Shown here piece by piece: positions 1 through 7,257 of a stretch of 21,969 bases of DNA. Below the pieces are notes generated by a model. That model searched no databases, was not told the DNA's origin, and saw nothing but the letters and a program-made list of their open reading frames with translations. Origin of the DNA: Ilumatobacteraceae bacterium (GTDB taxonomy: Bacteria; Actinomycetota; Acidimicrobiia; Acidimicrobiales; Ilumatobacteraceae). The stretch is from assembly GCA_016463105.1 (NCBI GenBank), contig JAEMRY010000017.1, positions 1 through 21,969 on the forward strand, written 5' to 3'. Numbering within the stretch: the stretch's first letter is position 1; each line of letters starts with the position of its first letter. The translations under genes and the position numbers were made by a program.

Positions 1-1
1 G

Positions 2-1069
2 TCATGATTTGGCGAGGTCATCCCAAGTCAGGATGTGATCTTCAGGCAAATCGTGAACTATTTTTTTGCCGACCACTTGATCCCAGTGCATTGGACTAAC
101 ACCAGTTCCGGGACGCTTAGCCACCAGATCATCTTGCGTAATTATGTGACCCGACTTTAAGTCACGAGAAAGAACGATGCTTCTTCGCGCATTCAATCGA
201 GATATTGCTTCAGTTGCAATCGCGGCCTTGGCGCGGGTTGGTCCAAGAAGACTATGAACTTCTTTTATTTTGACTATAAACCTCGCTAAATCATTTTCAT
301 CCATTGCGTGATAATGGTCGTTGCCTGGGAGTGTCTTGTCTAGGGTGAAATGTTTTTCAAGCACTACCGCACCGAGCAAATGGGCCGTCACCAAACTTGT
401 CATCTCTTCATTTGGCACAGTGTGATCTGAATAGCCGAGCATGAGTTCTGGGTATCGATTGCGTAGGTCGGTGAGCATTCCAAGATTCGCATTCTCGTTT
501 TTTGTTGGGTAATTTAAAATACAGTGCAACAAACAAATTTGAGTGGCGCCAGCTTCACGCAAAATTGCTAACGCTGCGTCAATTTCGTCAATATTTGATG
601 CACCAGTTGACAAAATAACAGGCTTACCAGTGGCGGCAACCCTTTTCAGTAACGGTGGATTAGTGATATCTGCTGAAGCAATTTTGAAATACTTTACAAG
701 TGGATCAAGCATCGCAACAGCACCCAAATCAAACGGTGTCGAGACAAATTCGATCTCAAATTTCTTACAGTGGTTTGCGAGTTCTATGTATTCAGCTTCA
801 CCAAACGCGTCGTACTTTGTAAACAATTCGTATTGGCTGGTTGTTGGCTCTTTACTTGTATCCCAATATGACGGAGAAAACTTAGAAGCAATCAAACCTG
901 CTTTATACGTTTGAAACTTTGCTGCATCTGCCCCACCACGCTTGGCGGCCTCAATCAGAAGTTTCGCCGTTGCTAAAGAACCTTCGTGGTTCACGCCGAT
1001 TTCGGCAATTACATATGGCAAATTAGTTTCATCAACACGACGATTTCCTAACTGCATCGAGATGGTCAT
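2..1069 (-). CDS. NeuB-family PEP-dependent ulosonic acid synthase with SAF domain
   Basis: A 355-residue sialic-acid-synthase-type enzyme expected to condense PEP with an aldose to give a 2-keto-3-deoxy sugar acid in the cytoplasm. The NeuB TIM barrel spans about residues 18-275: IAEIGVNH (21-28), KFQTY (51-55), STPFD (110-114), and the two probable metal-binding histidines in YSDH (H216) and EKH (H240). A C-terminal antifreeze-like/SAF domain follows (about 295-350), beginning at ARRSIV and containing KRPGTG (318-323). It is clearly different from the second NeuB in this window (16930-18006): it lacks that enzyme's insertion near residues 160-190 and has its own segment SPSYWDTSKEPTTSQYE (65-81), which I recall from uncharacterised NeuB homologues of marine picoplankton. 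It is the last complete gene of the region 1 operon, and its start overlaps the GT2 stop by four bases. The synthase call is strong; the substrate (sialic, pseudaminic, legionaminic or other) cannot be read from sequence. Confidence 0.9.
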   Translation of the reverse strand: MTISMQLGNRRVDETNLPYVIAEIGVNHEGSLATAKLLIEAAKRGGADAAKFQTYKAGLIASKFSPSYWDTSKEPTTSQYELFTKYDAFGEAEYIELANHCKKFEIEFVSTPFDLGAVAMLDPLVKYFKIASADITNPPLLKRVAATGKPVILSTGASNIDEIDAALAILREAGATQICLLHCILNYPTKNENANLGMLTDLRNRYPELMLGYSDHTVPNEEMTSLVTAHLLGAVVLEKHFTLDKTLPGNDHYHAMDENDLARFIVKIKEVHSLLGPTRAKAAIATEAISRLNARRSIVLSRDLKSGHIITQDDLVAKRPGTGVSPMHWDQVVGKKIVHDLPEDHILTWDDLAKS

Positions 1070-1731
1070 TGTGCCGACCCTTCGCCATGCTTTTCGATTA
1101 TTCGCTGGCGGTGATGCTCCATTGCCGCTGCATCGTTAGTCGAATTATTCGCGTGACGTCGATATCGATATAACGGAAGTTCGAGACGGTGAATCGTGTG
1201 TTTCTTTAAAAATCTCATCCTTAAATCTGTTTCTTCGTGCAACAGAAAAGACTCGTCATAAAGACCAATGTCAATTAATTGCTCAGTGCGAAACATTATG
1301 CCGCAGGCGATTGGGTCGGTGAGACAATTGTTGCGTGCGAGCACTTCTTCTTGCTCATCCACCAAAAGATAGTCACATGCAACTGCATCCATATATTTAT
1401 TTTCACGCAAAAATCCATGTAGCAAATGCAGAAACTCATTGTTCACATAGTCATCTGCATCAACGCGAACAACATATGGCGCTCGGGCTCGTCGAATGGC
1501 TTTATTCAGTGACGCAGGCAACCCAATATTGCTTTCATTTGTGATTAAAACTATTTCATCAGCAAATTCTTCTAACACGCTTGGGGTGTGATCTGTGCTG
1601 CCATCATTAATTACAACAATTTCGAATTTTTCACGAGCAATGCTTTGAGCCAACAACGAACGCAAACAACGCGAAATATATCGCTCTTGGTTATGCGCTG
1701 CGACAATCACTGAAATCACGGGTTGTGTCAT
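1066..1731 (-). CDS. GT2-family glycosyltransferase (GT-A fold)
   Basis: A 221-residue family 2 glycosyltransferase that probably transfers a sugar from an NDP-sugar onto a glycan or lipid-linked acceptor on the cytoplasmic side of the membrane. The N-terminal signature is VISVIVAAHNQERYI (residues 5-19), followed by the nucleotide-contact segment VVINDGSTDHTP (39-50), SNIGLPASLN (67-76) and the metal-binding DXD equivalent DADD (91-94). The later HEETDLRMRF stretch corresponds to the acceptor or catalytic-base region (ED-like motif). There are no membrane helices, and at 221 residues it is a compact, catalytic-domain-only GT2. It lies 7 bases after the aminotransferase gene and overlaps the NeuB gene by ATGA. 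Its position inside an amino-ulosonate operon suggests a role in building the glycan that carries that sugar, but donor and acceptor are unknown. No convincing Shine-Dalgarno precedes the ATG. Confidence 0.88.
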   Translation of the reverse strand: MTQPVISVIVAAHNQERYISRCLRSLLAQSIAREKFEIVVINDGSTDHTPSVLEEFADEIVLITNESNIGLPASLNKAIRRARAPYVVRVDADDYVNNEFLHLLHGFLRENKYMDAVACDYLLVDEQEEVLARNNCLTDPIACGIMFRTEQLIDIGLYDESFLLHEETDLRMRFLKKHTIHRLELPLYRYRRHANNSTNDAAAMEHHRQRIIEKHGEGSAQ

Positions 1732-1738
1732 GATTTGG

Positions 1739-2899
1739 CTACTTCAAAACTTTCGCCAACGCAGTTCGCAAACGAGCCGGCACAGTTTCATCCATTTTTA
1801 CAACAACTGGCAGCGATACTGCGCGCTCGAGTCGAGTGCGTGATGGGCCGAACGCTTTAGTTAGATCGCCGCCGTGGCTATCCACAAGTTCAGACATATG
1901 CGTCCAAGTGCCAGCAAAGTGCCAGGTGACCGCCTCGGGCAAAATTTTTGTTGATAGCCCTTGCGCCAAAAGTGCGTCTCTACATTGTCGCGCAGTTGCA
2001 TTATCAGAAACGCTAAAAACAAGCGCATCAGCAGTTTCGTGTGAACCGACTGGCACTTCACGCGGAATAATGCCGGGAAGATTCTGTATCGCAGCCCACA
2101 TCGCATCTCTGTTTTTGCGCTGCATAGCCACGACATGAGAAAGTTTTTTAAGTTGCGCGAGTCCAACTGCACCCTGCATTTCGGTCATACGAAAGTTGAA
2201 GCCGCTACTCGCACGCGTATCTTCCCAACGCGGCACACTTGGATTGTTCTCATGTCCATGGTCATGCCACGCTGCTGCGGCTTTGTAATCAGCTTCATTT
2301 TGAAACACGATCATTCCACCTTCGCCAGTGGTCATTGTTTTGGCAAAGTCAAAACTATATGTGCCCATTCGACCCCAAGTGCCAAGCGGTCGACCGTCAA
2401 GCGAACCTCCACATCCCCATGCAGCATCTTCAATAAGTGCGATTTTCTTTTCGCGACAGATGTCATCGATCTCAAATAGACGGGCAGGTGTGCCAAGCAT
2501 GTGCACGGCAATCACAGCTCTAGTTTTTGGGGTAATCAAAGACTTCAAAGATTTTGGATCCATATTCAAAGTGCCATCAATTTCGGCGCAAACTGGTATC
2601 GCCCCTGATTCAATAATTGCTTCAACTGTGGCTACAAAAGTGAAACTCTGAGTGATCACTTCATCGCCTGGTTGTAAATCTAAAACTGCGAGTGCAACAC
2701 GTAACGCTGCTGTTCCAGATGTAACCGCAAGTGCATATGACATGCCCACGGATTTCGCGAACTCGCGCTCAAAATCTCTTACCTTCCACCGATCCTGACG
2801 CAGATGGTCGAACGAGTGGCGAAACAACACACCGCCATTTTTAAAAATATCGTCAACCTCAGCCTGCTCTTCAGCGCCAATGAGCTCGTAACCAGGCAT
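1739..2899 (-). CDS. DegT/DnrJ/EryC1/StrS sugar aminotransferase, KdnA-like
   Basis: A 386-residue PLP-dependent fold-type I aminotransferase of the sugar family. SGTAAL (61-66) forms the phosphate-binding region, EDAA (157-160) supplies the aspartate that contacts the PLP nitrogen, and FDFAKTMTTGEGG (183-195) places the Schiff-base lysine at K187. The N-terminal PGYELIGAEE and GVLFRHSFD segments and the HDHGHENNP motif resemble the KdnA group, which with KdnB converts the C8 hydroxyl of Kdo to an amine (known from Shewanella). The KdnB-like dehydrogenase gene lies immediately upstream (23-base gap), so the pair probably works in sequence: oxidation of a terminal alcohol to an aldehyde, then glutamate-dependent transamination. 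The family assignment is firm. The KdnA-like call rests on recalled motifs plus neighbourhood, and the substrate need not be Kdo. It is clearly distinct from the LegC aminotransferase at 14595-15773. Confidence 0.88.
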   Translation of the reverse strand: MPGYELIGAEEQAEVDDIFKNGGVLFRHSFDHLRQDRWKVRDFEREFAKSVGMSYALAVTSGTAALRVALAVLDLQPGDEVITQSFTFVATVEAIIESGAIPVCAEIDGTLNMDPKSLKSLITPKTRAVIAVHMLGTPARLFEIDDICREKKIALIEDAAWGCGGSLDGRPLGTWGRMGTYSFDFAKTMTTGEGGMIVFQNEADYKAAAAWHDHGHENNPSVPRWEDTRASSGFNFRMTEMQGAVGLAQLKKLSHVVAMQRKNRDAMWAAIQNLPGIIPREVPVGSHETADALVFSVSDNATARQCRDALLAQGLSTKILPEAVTWHFAGTWTHMSELVDSHGGDLTKAFGPSRTRLERAVSLPVVVKMDETVPARLRTALAKVLK

Positions 2900-2922
2900 G
2901 TATTGATTTTACTCTGAGATCT

Positions 2923-4026
2923 TTACATCTTCTCGAACAGCGAGATGATCCTCGTATCGGTAAGCGTTGCACGAAAGTCGCTTCCAAGAGCGTTAGTGAG
3001 TGGCTTTTCATGTTTAATCGTTGCCGCAATCAAGGCATGACGAAGATCATCTGTGAGGTTGGCACAAATACCGGTCGGAAGTTCAACTTTTTGTAATTCG
3101 ATCATTTGACGAAACTCTTTGTAACCATCTGGATAAAACTCACTCATTGCATTGAGCACAATGCAATTTGCAACACAATGATGCAAACCAAATACGACAC
3201 TTAACGCCGCAGAAAACGGATGAACGATGCCGACATAACTCGTGGCGATTGCACATCCTCCGAGATAGCTTGCGACCATTAGATCGCTTCGACGAGCGTC
3301 AGCCATCATGTCATTGCTCAAAAATACGTTGCGACAAAGATTTACAGTTTCTCGCGAATAAGCATCACCGATCGCATTTCGATAAGAACCAGCGAGGGCT
3401 TCAATGCAATGGATATACGCATCCATGCCGGTATAAAAATATTGATTTCGTGGCACCGTGCTAGTCAAACTTGGATCTAATACAACGTGATCAAAAACTG
3501 TGTAGTCGCTGTTCATGCCTAATTTGAGCCCAGTTTCTAAATTTGTCATTACACAAGTACGAGTCGCTTCAGCACCAGTGCCAGAAATAGTTGGTACTCC
3601 GATTTTGTGCACGCCTGGCACACGAACCAGATCCCAGCCTTGGTAATCGGCGGCTTTTCCACCATTCGTCAATAAATTAGACACGGCTTTGGCAGTATCA
3701 AGAGTTATCCCACCGCCAAAACCAACAATTGTTGCAGGTTTATTGTGACCAGATGCATGCAGTGCTGAAACAAGTTTATCGATTCCTTGAGTTGAGGTCT
3801 CGTCAACTGTTTTGATGAAATGAACTGCATCATTATTTTTTGCACCCAGAGATTTCGGGAAATCTTTCTTGCTGGAAAAATATTCATCTACGAGAAAAAT
3901 TGCATTTGGTGTAGATGACTCACGCCGAGAATCAACTAATGCGCAGACGCCTGACACTGAACCTTCGCCAAATGTGAAACGACCAACATTGCGAACCACT
4001 TTTATACCGGTGTCAAGAATTGTCAT
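2923..4026 (-). CDS. Iron-containing alcohol dehydrogenase, KdnB-like (3-deoxy-ulosonate terminal-carbon oxidase)
   Basis: A 367-residue group III (iron-type) alcohol dehydrogenase. The nucleotide-binding glycine motif is VGFGGGITLDTAKAV (101-115). The predicted metal ligands follow family spacing: D202 and H206 (GMDAYIHCIEA), H269 (VHPF) and H283 (GLHHC). The central segments PTISGTGAEATRTCVMTN, LKLGMNSDYTVFDH and YFYTGMD match my memory of KdnB, which oxidises C8 of Kdo to an aldehyde before KdnA transaminates it. It overlaps the upstream phosphatase gene by ATGA and is followed by the KdnA-like aminotransferase, the same partnership as in Shewanella. A full Kdo pathway is not expected in a Gram-positive-type actinobacterium and none is visible here, so the true substrate may be another 3-deoxy-ulosonic acid. 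A general short-chain alcohol dehydrogenase is the alternative, but the context argues against it. Confidence 0.85.
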   Translation of the reverse strand: MTILDTGIKVVRNVGRFTFGEGSVSGVCALVDSRRESSTPNAIFLVDEYFSSKKDFPKSLGAKNNDAVHFIKTVDETSTQGIDKLVSALHASGHNKPATIVGFGGGITLDTAKAVSNLLTNGGKAADYQGWDLVRVPGVHKIGVPTISGTGAEATRTCVMTNLETGLKLGMNSDYTVFDHVVLDPSLTSTVPRNQYFYTGMDAYIHCIEALAGSYRNAIGDAYSRETVNLCRNVFLSNDMMADARRSDLMVASYLGGCAIATSYVGIVHPFSAALSVVFGLHHCVANCIVLNAMSEFYPDGYKEFRQMIELQKVELPTGICANLTDDLRHALIAATIKHEKPLTNALGSDFRATLTDTRIISLFEKM

Positions 4027-4847
4027 ACCAGACCGCGTACCGAGTCGAACATAGAAACTGAAGCATCAAATTTGCCGTTGCTTGCAACAACTGTGCATGG
4101 TTCACTGAACACACGCTCAGACATATCTACACCTTCAATTTGAAAAGTGCCACCCGCACCATTGACAAGTGCTAAACCAGCAGCCACATCCCAAAACATG
4201 ATGTTGTGTTCGGCATAAACATCTGCCGCACCAGTTGCGACCAGCCAGAGTGATGCCGCCGCCGAACCGATCATTCGAATTTTTCCAAAGGAACTCATCG
4301 TTGTTGCGAATGCTTCAACTGCCAACCGATCACCAATTGGAAATCTGCTCGGAAACCCTGTGCACAGTGTTGCTTGACCAGGCTCTGCTCTGTCTGACAC
4401 ATGAATCAAAACATCTTCAACATAAGCACCAATTTTTGGACCACCAAAACTTAATTGTCTTGTACCTAAATTAAACAACACACCAAAAAGTGGTTGATTA
4501 TTTTCCCAAAGTGCCACAGAAATCATTGAAGGACCTAAATTTCGACTGAAGTTATAACTTCCATCTAGTGGATCAATTACCCACAGCAAGTTGGGAAACT
4601 TTTCTGAGGCAATAAATCCGGTTTCTTCGCTCAAAATTGGAAACCCGACACCTTTCAATCCTTTAATTAGTTGATCTTCTAAAATCTTGTCGGCCGCAAG
4701 TTTCGTTTCGCGTCCATTAATTTGTAGGTCTATAACTTTCTTGGCGTCTTGACTGTTCGCACGAATAAATTTCTTTCCGACTTTACGCACGAGTTCTGTG
4801 GTCAACACCACAAGACCTTGAATGTCGTTAATTGTCAGTTCAGTCAT
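4023..4847 (-). CDS. Inositol monophosphatase-family phosphatase
   Basis: A 274-residue Mg-dependent phosphatase of the IMPase/FIG superfamily. The metal-binding set is complete: SEET (residues 73-76), IDPLDGSYNF (91-100, with the usual Thr of DGTxN replaced by Ser) and the C-terminal WDVAAGLAL (219-227). Members hydrolyse inositol phosphate, fructose-1,6-bisphosphate, PAP or other small sugar phosphates, and sequence alone does not choose among them. In this operon it sits between the Gfo/Idh oxidoreductase and the KdnB-like dehydrogenase, with ATGA overlaps on both sides. A role as a sugar-phosphate phosphatase in the ulosonate pathway, analogous to KdsC or a Neu5Ac-9-phosphatase although from an unrelated fold, is therefore a reasonable inference. 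The length is typical of the family and there is no signal peptide, so it should act in the cytoplasm. Confidence 0.87.
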   Translation of the reverse strand: MTELTINDIQGLVVLTTELVRKVGKKFIRANSQDAKKVIDLQINGRETKLAADKILEDQLIKGLKGVGFPILSEETGFIASEKFPNLLWVIDPLDGSYNFSRNLGPSMISVALWENNQPLFGVLFNLGTRQLSFGGPKIGAYVEDVLIHVSDRAEPGQATLCTGFPSRFPIGDRLAVEAFATTMSSFGKIRMIGSAAASLWLVATGAADVYAEHNIMFWDVAAGLALVNGAGGTFQIEGVDMSERVFSEPCTVVASNGKFDASVSMFDSVRGLV

Positions 4848-5896
4848 TGAGCGACCTCAGGGTTTTCGATATTGAATTGCTTACGCCAAATCGGATCTGC
4901 ATAATAAATCTTGTAAACAAGTTTCATTGTCTCGTAAGCATCGTGAGATGTTCCGCTTTGAACAGGTTCGTTACTGATAATACTTCGGGTGAACTCGGCA
5001 ATCTCTGAATCCCATGACGGGTCATCCTTGTATTCAAATAACTCTTCTTTCGGATCTCCATTATCTCGATCTGGGTCGGCCGTAACGAGCGTCATCGTTT
5101 CGCTTCCATAGCTTTTAGAGCCTGTCAAAATTCCGCGCAGGATCACACCGCCACGCTGCATATTTATATCAAGGCTGAACTGATGGCGCCACTGGGTTGC
5201 TGATGAATTCAGCATTGCGACAACACCATTGTCTGTGCGCATCAGGGCATAAGCATTGTCTTCTACGTTGTAACCCCAATGCCCATTCGAAATGAAACTT
5301 TGTACTTCGACAAACTCGCCAGCAATAAGTCGCATCAGGTCAACCATGTGTATGCCTTGATCTAAGAGCACTCCGCCACCAGCAATCTCGCGTTTGGCTC
5401 GCCAGTCAGCTTGATTGAAAGTAATTAATTTAGATTTGCCGTAAACACCTCGCATGTTGATGATGTTTCCGTAGCGACCAGACCGAATTATTTTTAATGC
5501 ATCTTGTACTGAGTCGTGATATCGATGATTGAACCCATACATCAAGCGGCATGAAGGGTTGAGTTTTTCAGTTTCAATCACTCGTGATATATCTGCCATG
5601 TCTCGACCTGGTGGTTTTTCACAAAATACGTGCAGACCATGATTCAGACCTGCTTGAGTTACTTCGGCAGCAATGTCGTTAGTGACACAAACAATCAATA
5701 CATCGAGATCTTGTTCTAGGAGTTGCTGGTAGGTGCGAAAATACGACACACCATTTGGCAAAACTCCATCGTCGCTAAAAACACGGTCACATACTGCGAC
5801 TAATTTTAGATTTGGATGCCGCTCTACACAATCACCACGACGTTTGCCAACGACACCATAACCAGCAATGCCAACTTTTAGAACTTTTGTTGTCAT
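4844..5896 (-). CDS. Gfo/Idh/MocA-family NAD(P)-dependent oxidoreductase
   Basis: A 350-residue two-domain oxidoreductase. The N-terminal Rossmann fold has the dinucleotide motif GIAGYGVVG (residues 9-17) and the family signature CEKPP (92-96), whose lysine is catalytic. The C-terminal domain carries GGGVLLDQGIHMVDL (173-187), with the aspartate and histidine (D179, H183) that sit in the active site of related sugar dehydrogenases. Known members oxidise or reduce ring hydroxyls of sugars, inositols or UDP-sugar acids, so a step modifying the precursor or product of the region 1 ulosonate pathway is likely but unassigned. It follows the aldolase gene by 22 bases and overlaps the phosphatase gene by ATGA. 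It is a different subfamily from the PtmF-like oxidoreductase at 19692-20600. Confidence 0.9.
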   Translation of the reverse strand: MTTKVLKVGIAGYGVVGKRRGDCVERHPNLKLVAVCDRVFSDDGVLPNGVSYFRTYQQLLEQDLDVLIVCVTNDIAAEVTQAGLNHGLHVFCEKPPGRDMADISRVIETEKLNPSCRLMYGFNHRYHDSVQDALKIIRSGRYGNIINMRGVYGKSKLITFNQADWRAKREIAGGGVLLDQGIHMVDLMRLIAGEFVEVQSFISNGHWGYNVEDNAYALMRTDNGVVAMLNSSATQWRHQFSLDINMQRGGVILRGILTGSKSYGSETMTLVTADPDRDNGDPKEELFEYKDDPSWDSEIAEFTRSIISNEPVQSGTSHDAYETMKLVYKIYYADPIWRKQFNIENPEVAQ

Positions 5897-5918
5897 GGGG
5901 TTTATTTGAGATTCTCAA

Positions 5919-6677
5919 TCACTTTGGTAAAGCAGCACCGTGATTTAGAAATACTGTGTCAACTCCATAGGCGATAAATGTATACCCCTCGCTAATCCGT
6001 TGCTCAAGCATTTTCGGATCTGGCTGAACTACATGAATACCACATGGCATTTTATGCTTTGCACACATGGACAGTATTTTTGAAAGGGTTTCGAGATATT
6101 TTTTATTTTCAAACTCGCCAGTAATTCCTAAACTTGCCGACAAATCGTAAGGTCCGACCATAATTGCGTCCAAACCTTCAACAGCGATAATTGACTCGAG
6201 ATTGTTGACAGCATCAATGTGTTCGATTTGGGCAATTATTAACGACTCTTGCGCTTCTTGCACGTAAGCATCGAAAAATTTGCCAAAAACATTTGCTCGC
6301 TGAAAACCAACGCCACGTCGTCCTCGCGGCGGCCAATGACATTCATTGATGATCGCTTGAAGTTGCGCAGCCGAAGAAATCATCGGAATCACAACACCAG
6401 CAGCACCTTGATCAAGCGCTTGGCGACAGTTAATCGGCAAAGGACTTGCGACTCGCGCTAATGGCAGCGTTCCTCCAAGTTCGAGCGCACGAAAAAGATC
6501 AGGTAACTGACTTAATGAAACTGGTCCATGCTCCATATCAATCGCAACCCATTGGTAGCCAGAGCGTCCCATGATTTCAGCCACATTCGAATCAGTAAGT
6601 TGCATCCAACTGCCGACAACAGATGTGCCGCTACGCAGTGATGCTCGAATTGTCCGCACTCGTTCAAGCCTGTCCAT
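5919..6677 (-). CDS. HpcH/HpaI-family class II aldolase
   Basis: A 252-residue pyruvate-dependent class II aldolase of the HpaI / 2-keto-3-deoxy-L-rhamnonate aldolase type. The catalytic histidine is in DMEHGP (H50), the pyruvate-binding arginine in ARV (R75), and the divalent-metal ligands are E152 (QIEH) and D178 (GPYDLSASLG). PRGRRGVG (117-124) is the usual loop of the family. Such enzymes reversibly join pyruvate to an aldehyde, giving 4-hydroxy-2-oxo acids. They are mostly known from catabolism of aromatics or deoxy sugar acids, so heading a sugar-nucleotide-type operon is unusual and suggests either a biosynthetic carbon-chain extension or recycling of the ulosonate. It is the first gene of the region 1 operon, 46 bases below the tRNA, and its ATG is chosen because of a good Shine-Dalgarno TGAGGT just upstream. 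Confidence 0.88.
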   Translation of the reverse strand: MDRLERVRTIRASLRSGTSVVGSWMQLTDSNVAEIMGRSGYQWVAIDMEHGPVSLSQLPDLFRALELGGTLPLARVASPLPINCRQALDQGAAGVVIPMISSAAQLQAIINECHWPPRGRRGVGFQRANVFGKFFDAYVQEAQESLIIAQIEHIDAVNNLESIIAVEGLDAIMVGPYDLSASLGITGEFENKKYLETLSKILSMCAKHKMPCGIHVVQPDPKMLEQRISEGYTFIAYGVDTVFLNHGAALPK

Positions 6678-6681
6678 TGAT

Positions 6682-6687
6682 ACCTCA
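6682..6687 (-). promoter_or_regulatory. Shine-Dalgarno site of the region 1 operon
   Basis: The minus strand reads TGAGGTATCAATG, placing GAGG five bases before the ATG of the aldolase gene. It stands out because most genes in this window have no clear Shine-Dalgarno and rely on overlapping stop/start codons. It supports the aldolase as the first independently translated gene of the operon. Confidence 0.6.
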
Positions 6688-6716
6688 ATTTACGAAAGTG
6701 ATGCTTAGCAATTTAC
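6686..6716. repeat. 8-bp direct repeat CAATTTAC upstream of the aldolase operon
   Basis: CAATTTAC occurs at 6686-6693 and again at 6709-6716, 23 bp start to start, in the 46-bp gap between the tRNA 3' end and the aldolase start. The spacing is close to two helical turns, so it could be a regulator-binding site. It could equally be chance in an AT-rich spacer. The right-hand copy partly overlaps a possible promoter region for the operon, and no strong -35/-10 pair is visible. Confidence 0.3.
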
Positions 6717-6723
6717 AGAGAAA

Positions 6724-6800
<77 letters not shown>

Positions 6801-6829
6801 TCGTGCCACTAAGGCTACCAGCGGCGTGC

Positions 6830-6835
6830 CATAAT
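6830..6835 (+). promoter_or_regulatory. Candidate -10 box for the 127-residue coiled-coil gene
   Basis: CATAAT lies 10 bases before the ATG at 6846, which would place the transcription start only a few bases upstream of the start codon and give a leaderless or nearly leaderless mRNA. No good -35 hexamer and no Shine-Dalgarno are seen. The call rests on this one hexamer and on the same arrangement at 13446-13460. Confidence 0.35.
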
Positions 6836-6845
6836 CGCAGATGCG

Positions 6846-7229
6846 ATGTCGTTATTCAATCGAACTCCAAAAGCGACACAGTCTGACTTGGAGACGCTCA
6901 AAATTGAACTCGCCGAACTGCGTGGAGAATTAACAAAACGAACCAATGCCCTCTCGCTTGTTACTGCATTGACTAATGGCCTAGATCAAAAGATTGCAAT
7001 CATTGATACTCGATTGACAACTATGACTACAGAATTGTCACATCAACTTCACGAACTTGGATCAGAGATTGAATCTCTCGCTCAAACTTCACAAGAAACC
7101 GCTTCTCGTGAAGCTTTAGAACAACTTCGAGTTAATCAAACTCGAATTGCTAATGAACAGGCTCGATACGAAATTGCATTTCGTCAAGATCTAGCTGAAA
7201 TCATCGAGCAAATTCGGCGCACTCAATAA
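6846..7229 (+). CDS. Small coiled-coil protein of unknown function
   Basis: A 127-residue hydrophilic protein with no signal peptide or membrane segment. After a short basic N-terminus (MSLFNRTPK) nearly the whole chain is predicted helical, with heptad-like spacing of Leu/Ile from about residue 14 to 125 (for example LETLKIELAELRGEL), and is rich in Gln, Glu, Thr and Arg. I recognise no named family. It is the only plus-strand gene between the divergent tRNA-fMet and the convergent UPF0182 gene, whose stop is 28 bases away, and it therefore has its own transcription unit. The intact frame, ordinary codon use and a possible -10 box support a real gene. A structural or scaffolding role is plausible from the coiled coil alone, and I assign none. 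Confidence 0.7.
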   Translation: MSLFNRTPKATQSDLETLKIELAELRGELTKRTNALSLVTALTNGLDQKIAIIDTRLTTMTTELSHQLHELGSEIESLAQTSQETASREALEQLRVNQTRIANEQARYEIAFRQDLAEIIEQIRRTQ

Positions 7230-7257
7230 AATTTTTAACAACTTGCTTTAGAATTTC

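Noticed and set aside
543..914. A 123-codon plus-strand open frame inside the NeuB gene
   Set aside because: It lies wholly antisense to a recognised enzyme and shows no domain or promoter.
5906..5918. Perfect short palindrome TTGAGATTCTCAA between the aldolase and Gfo/Idh genes
   Set aside because: The 1-base centre cannot form a useful hairpin, there is no T-run, and 6-bp arms are expected by chance; it is neither a terminator nor a clear operator.
2..6677. Region 1 as a standard sialic acid (Neu5Ac) or pseudaminic acid pathway
   Set aside because: There is no NeuC-type epimerase, no 4,6-dehydratase and no cytidylyltransferase in the operon; the KdnA/KdnB-like pair points to terminal-carbon amination instead.
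7230..7257. Bidirectional terminator between the converging coiled-coil and UPF0182 genes
   Set aside because: The 28-bp gap is AT-rich but has no GC-rich stem followed by a T-run on either strand.
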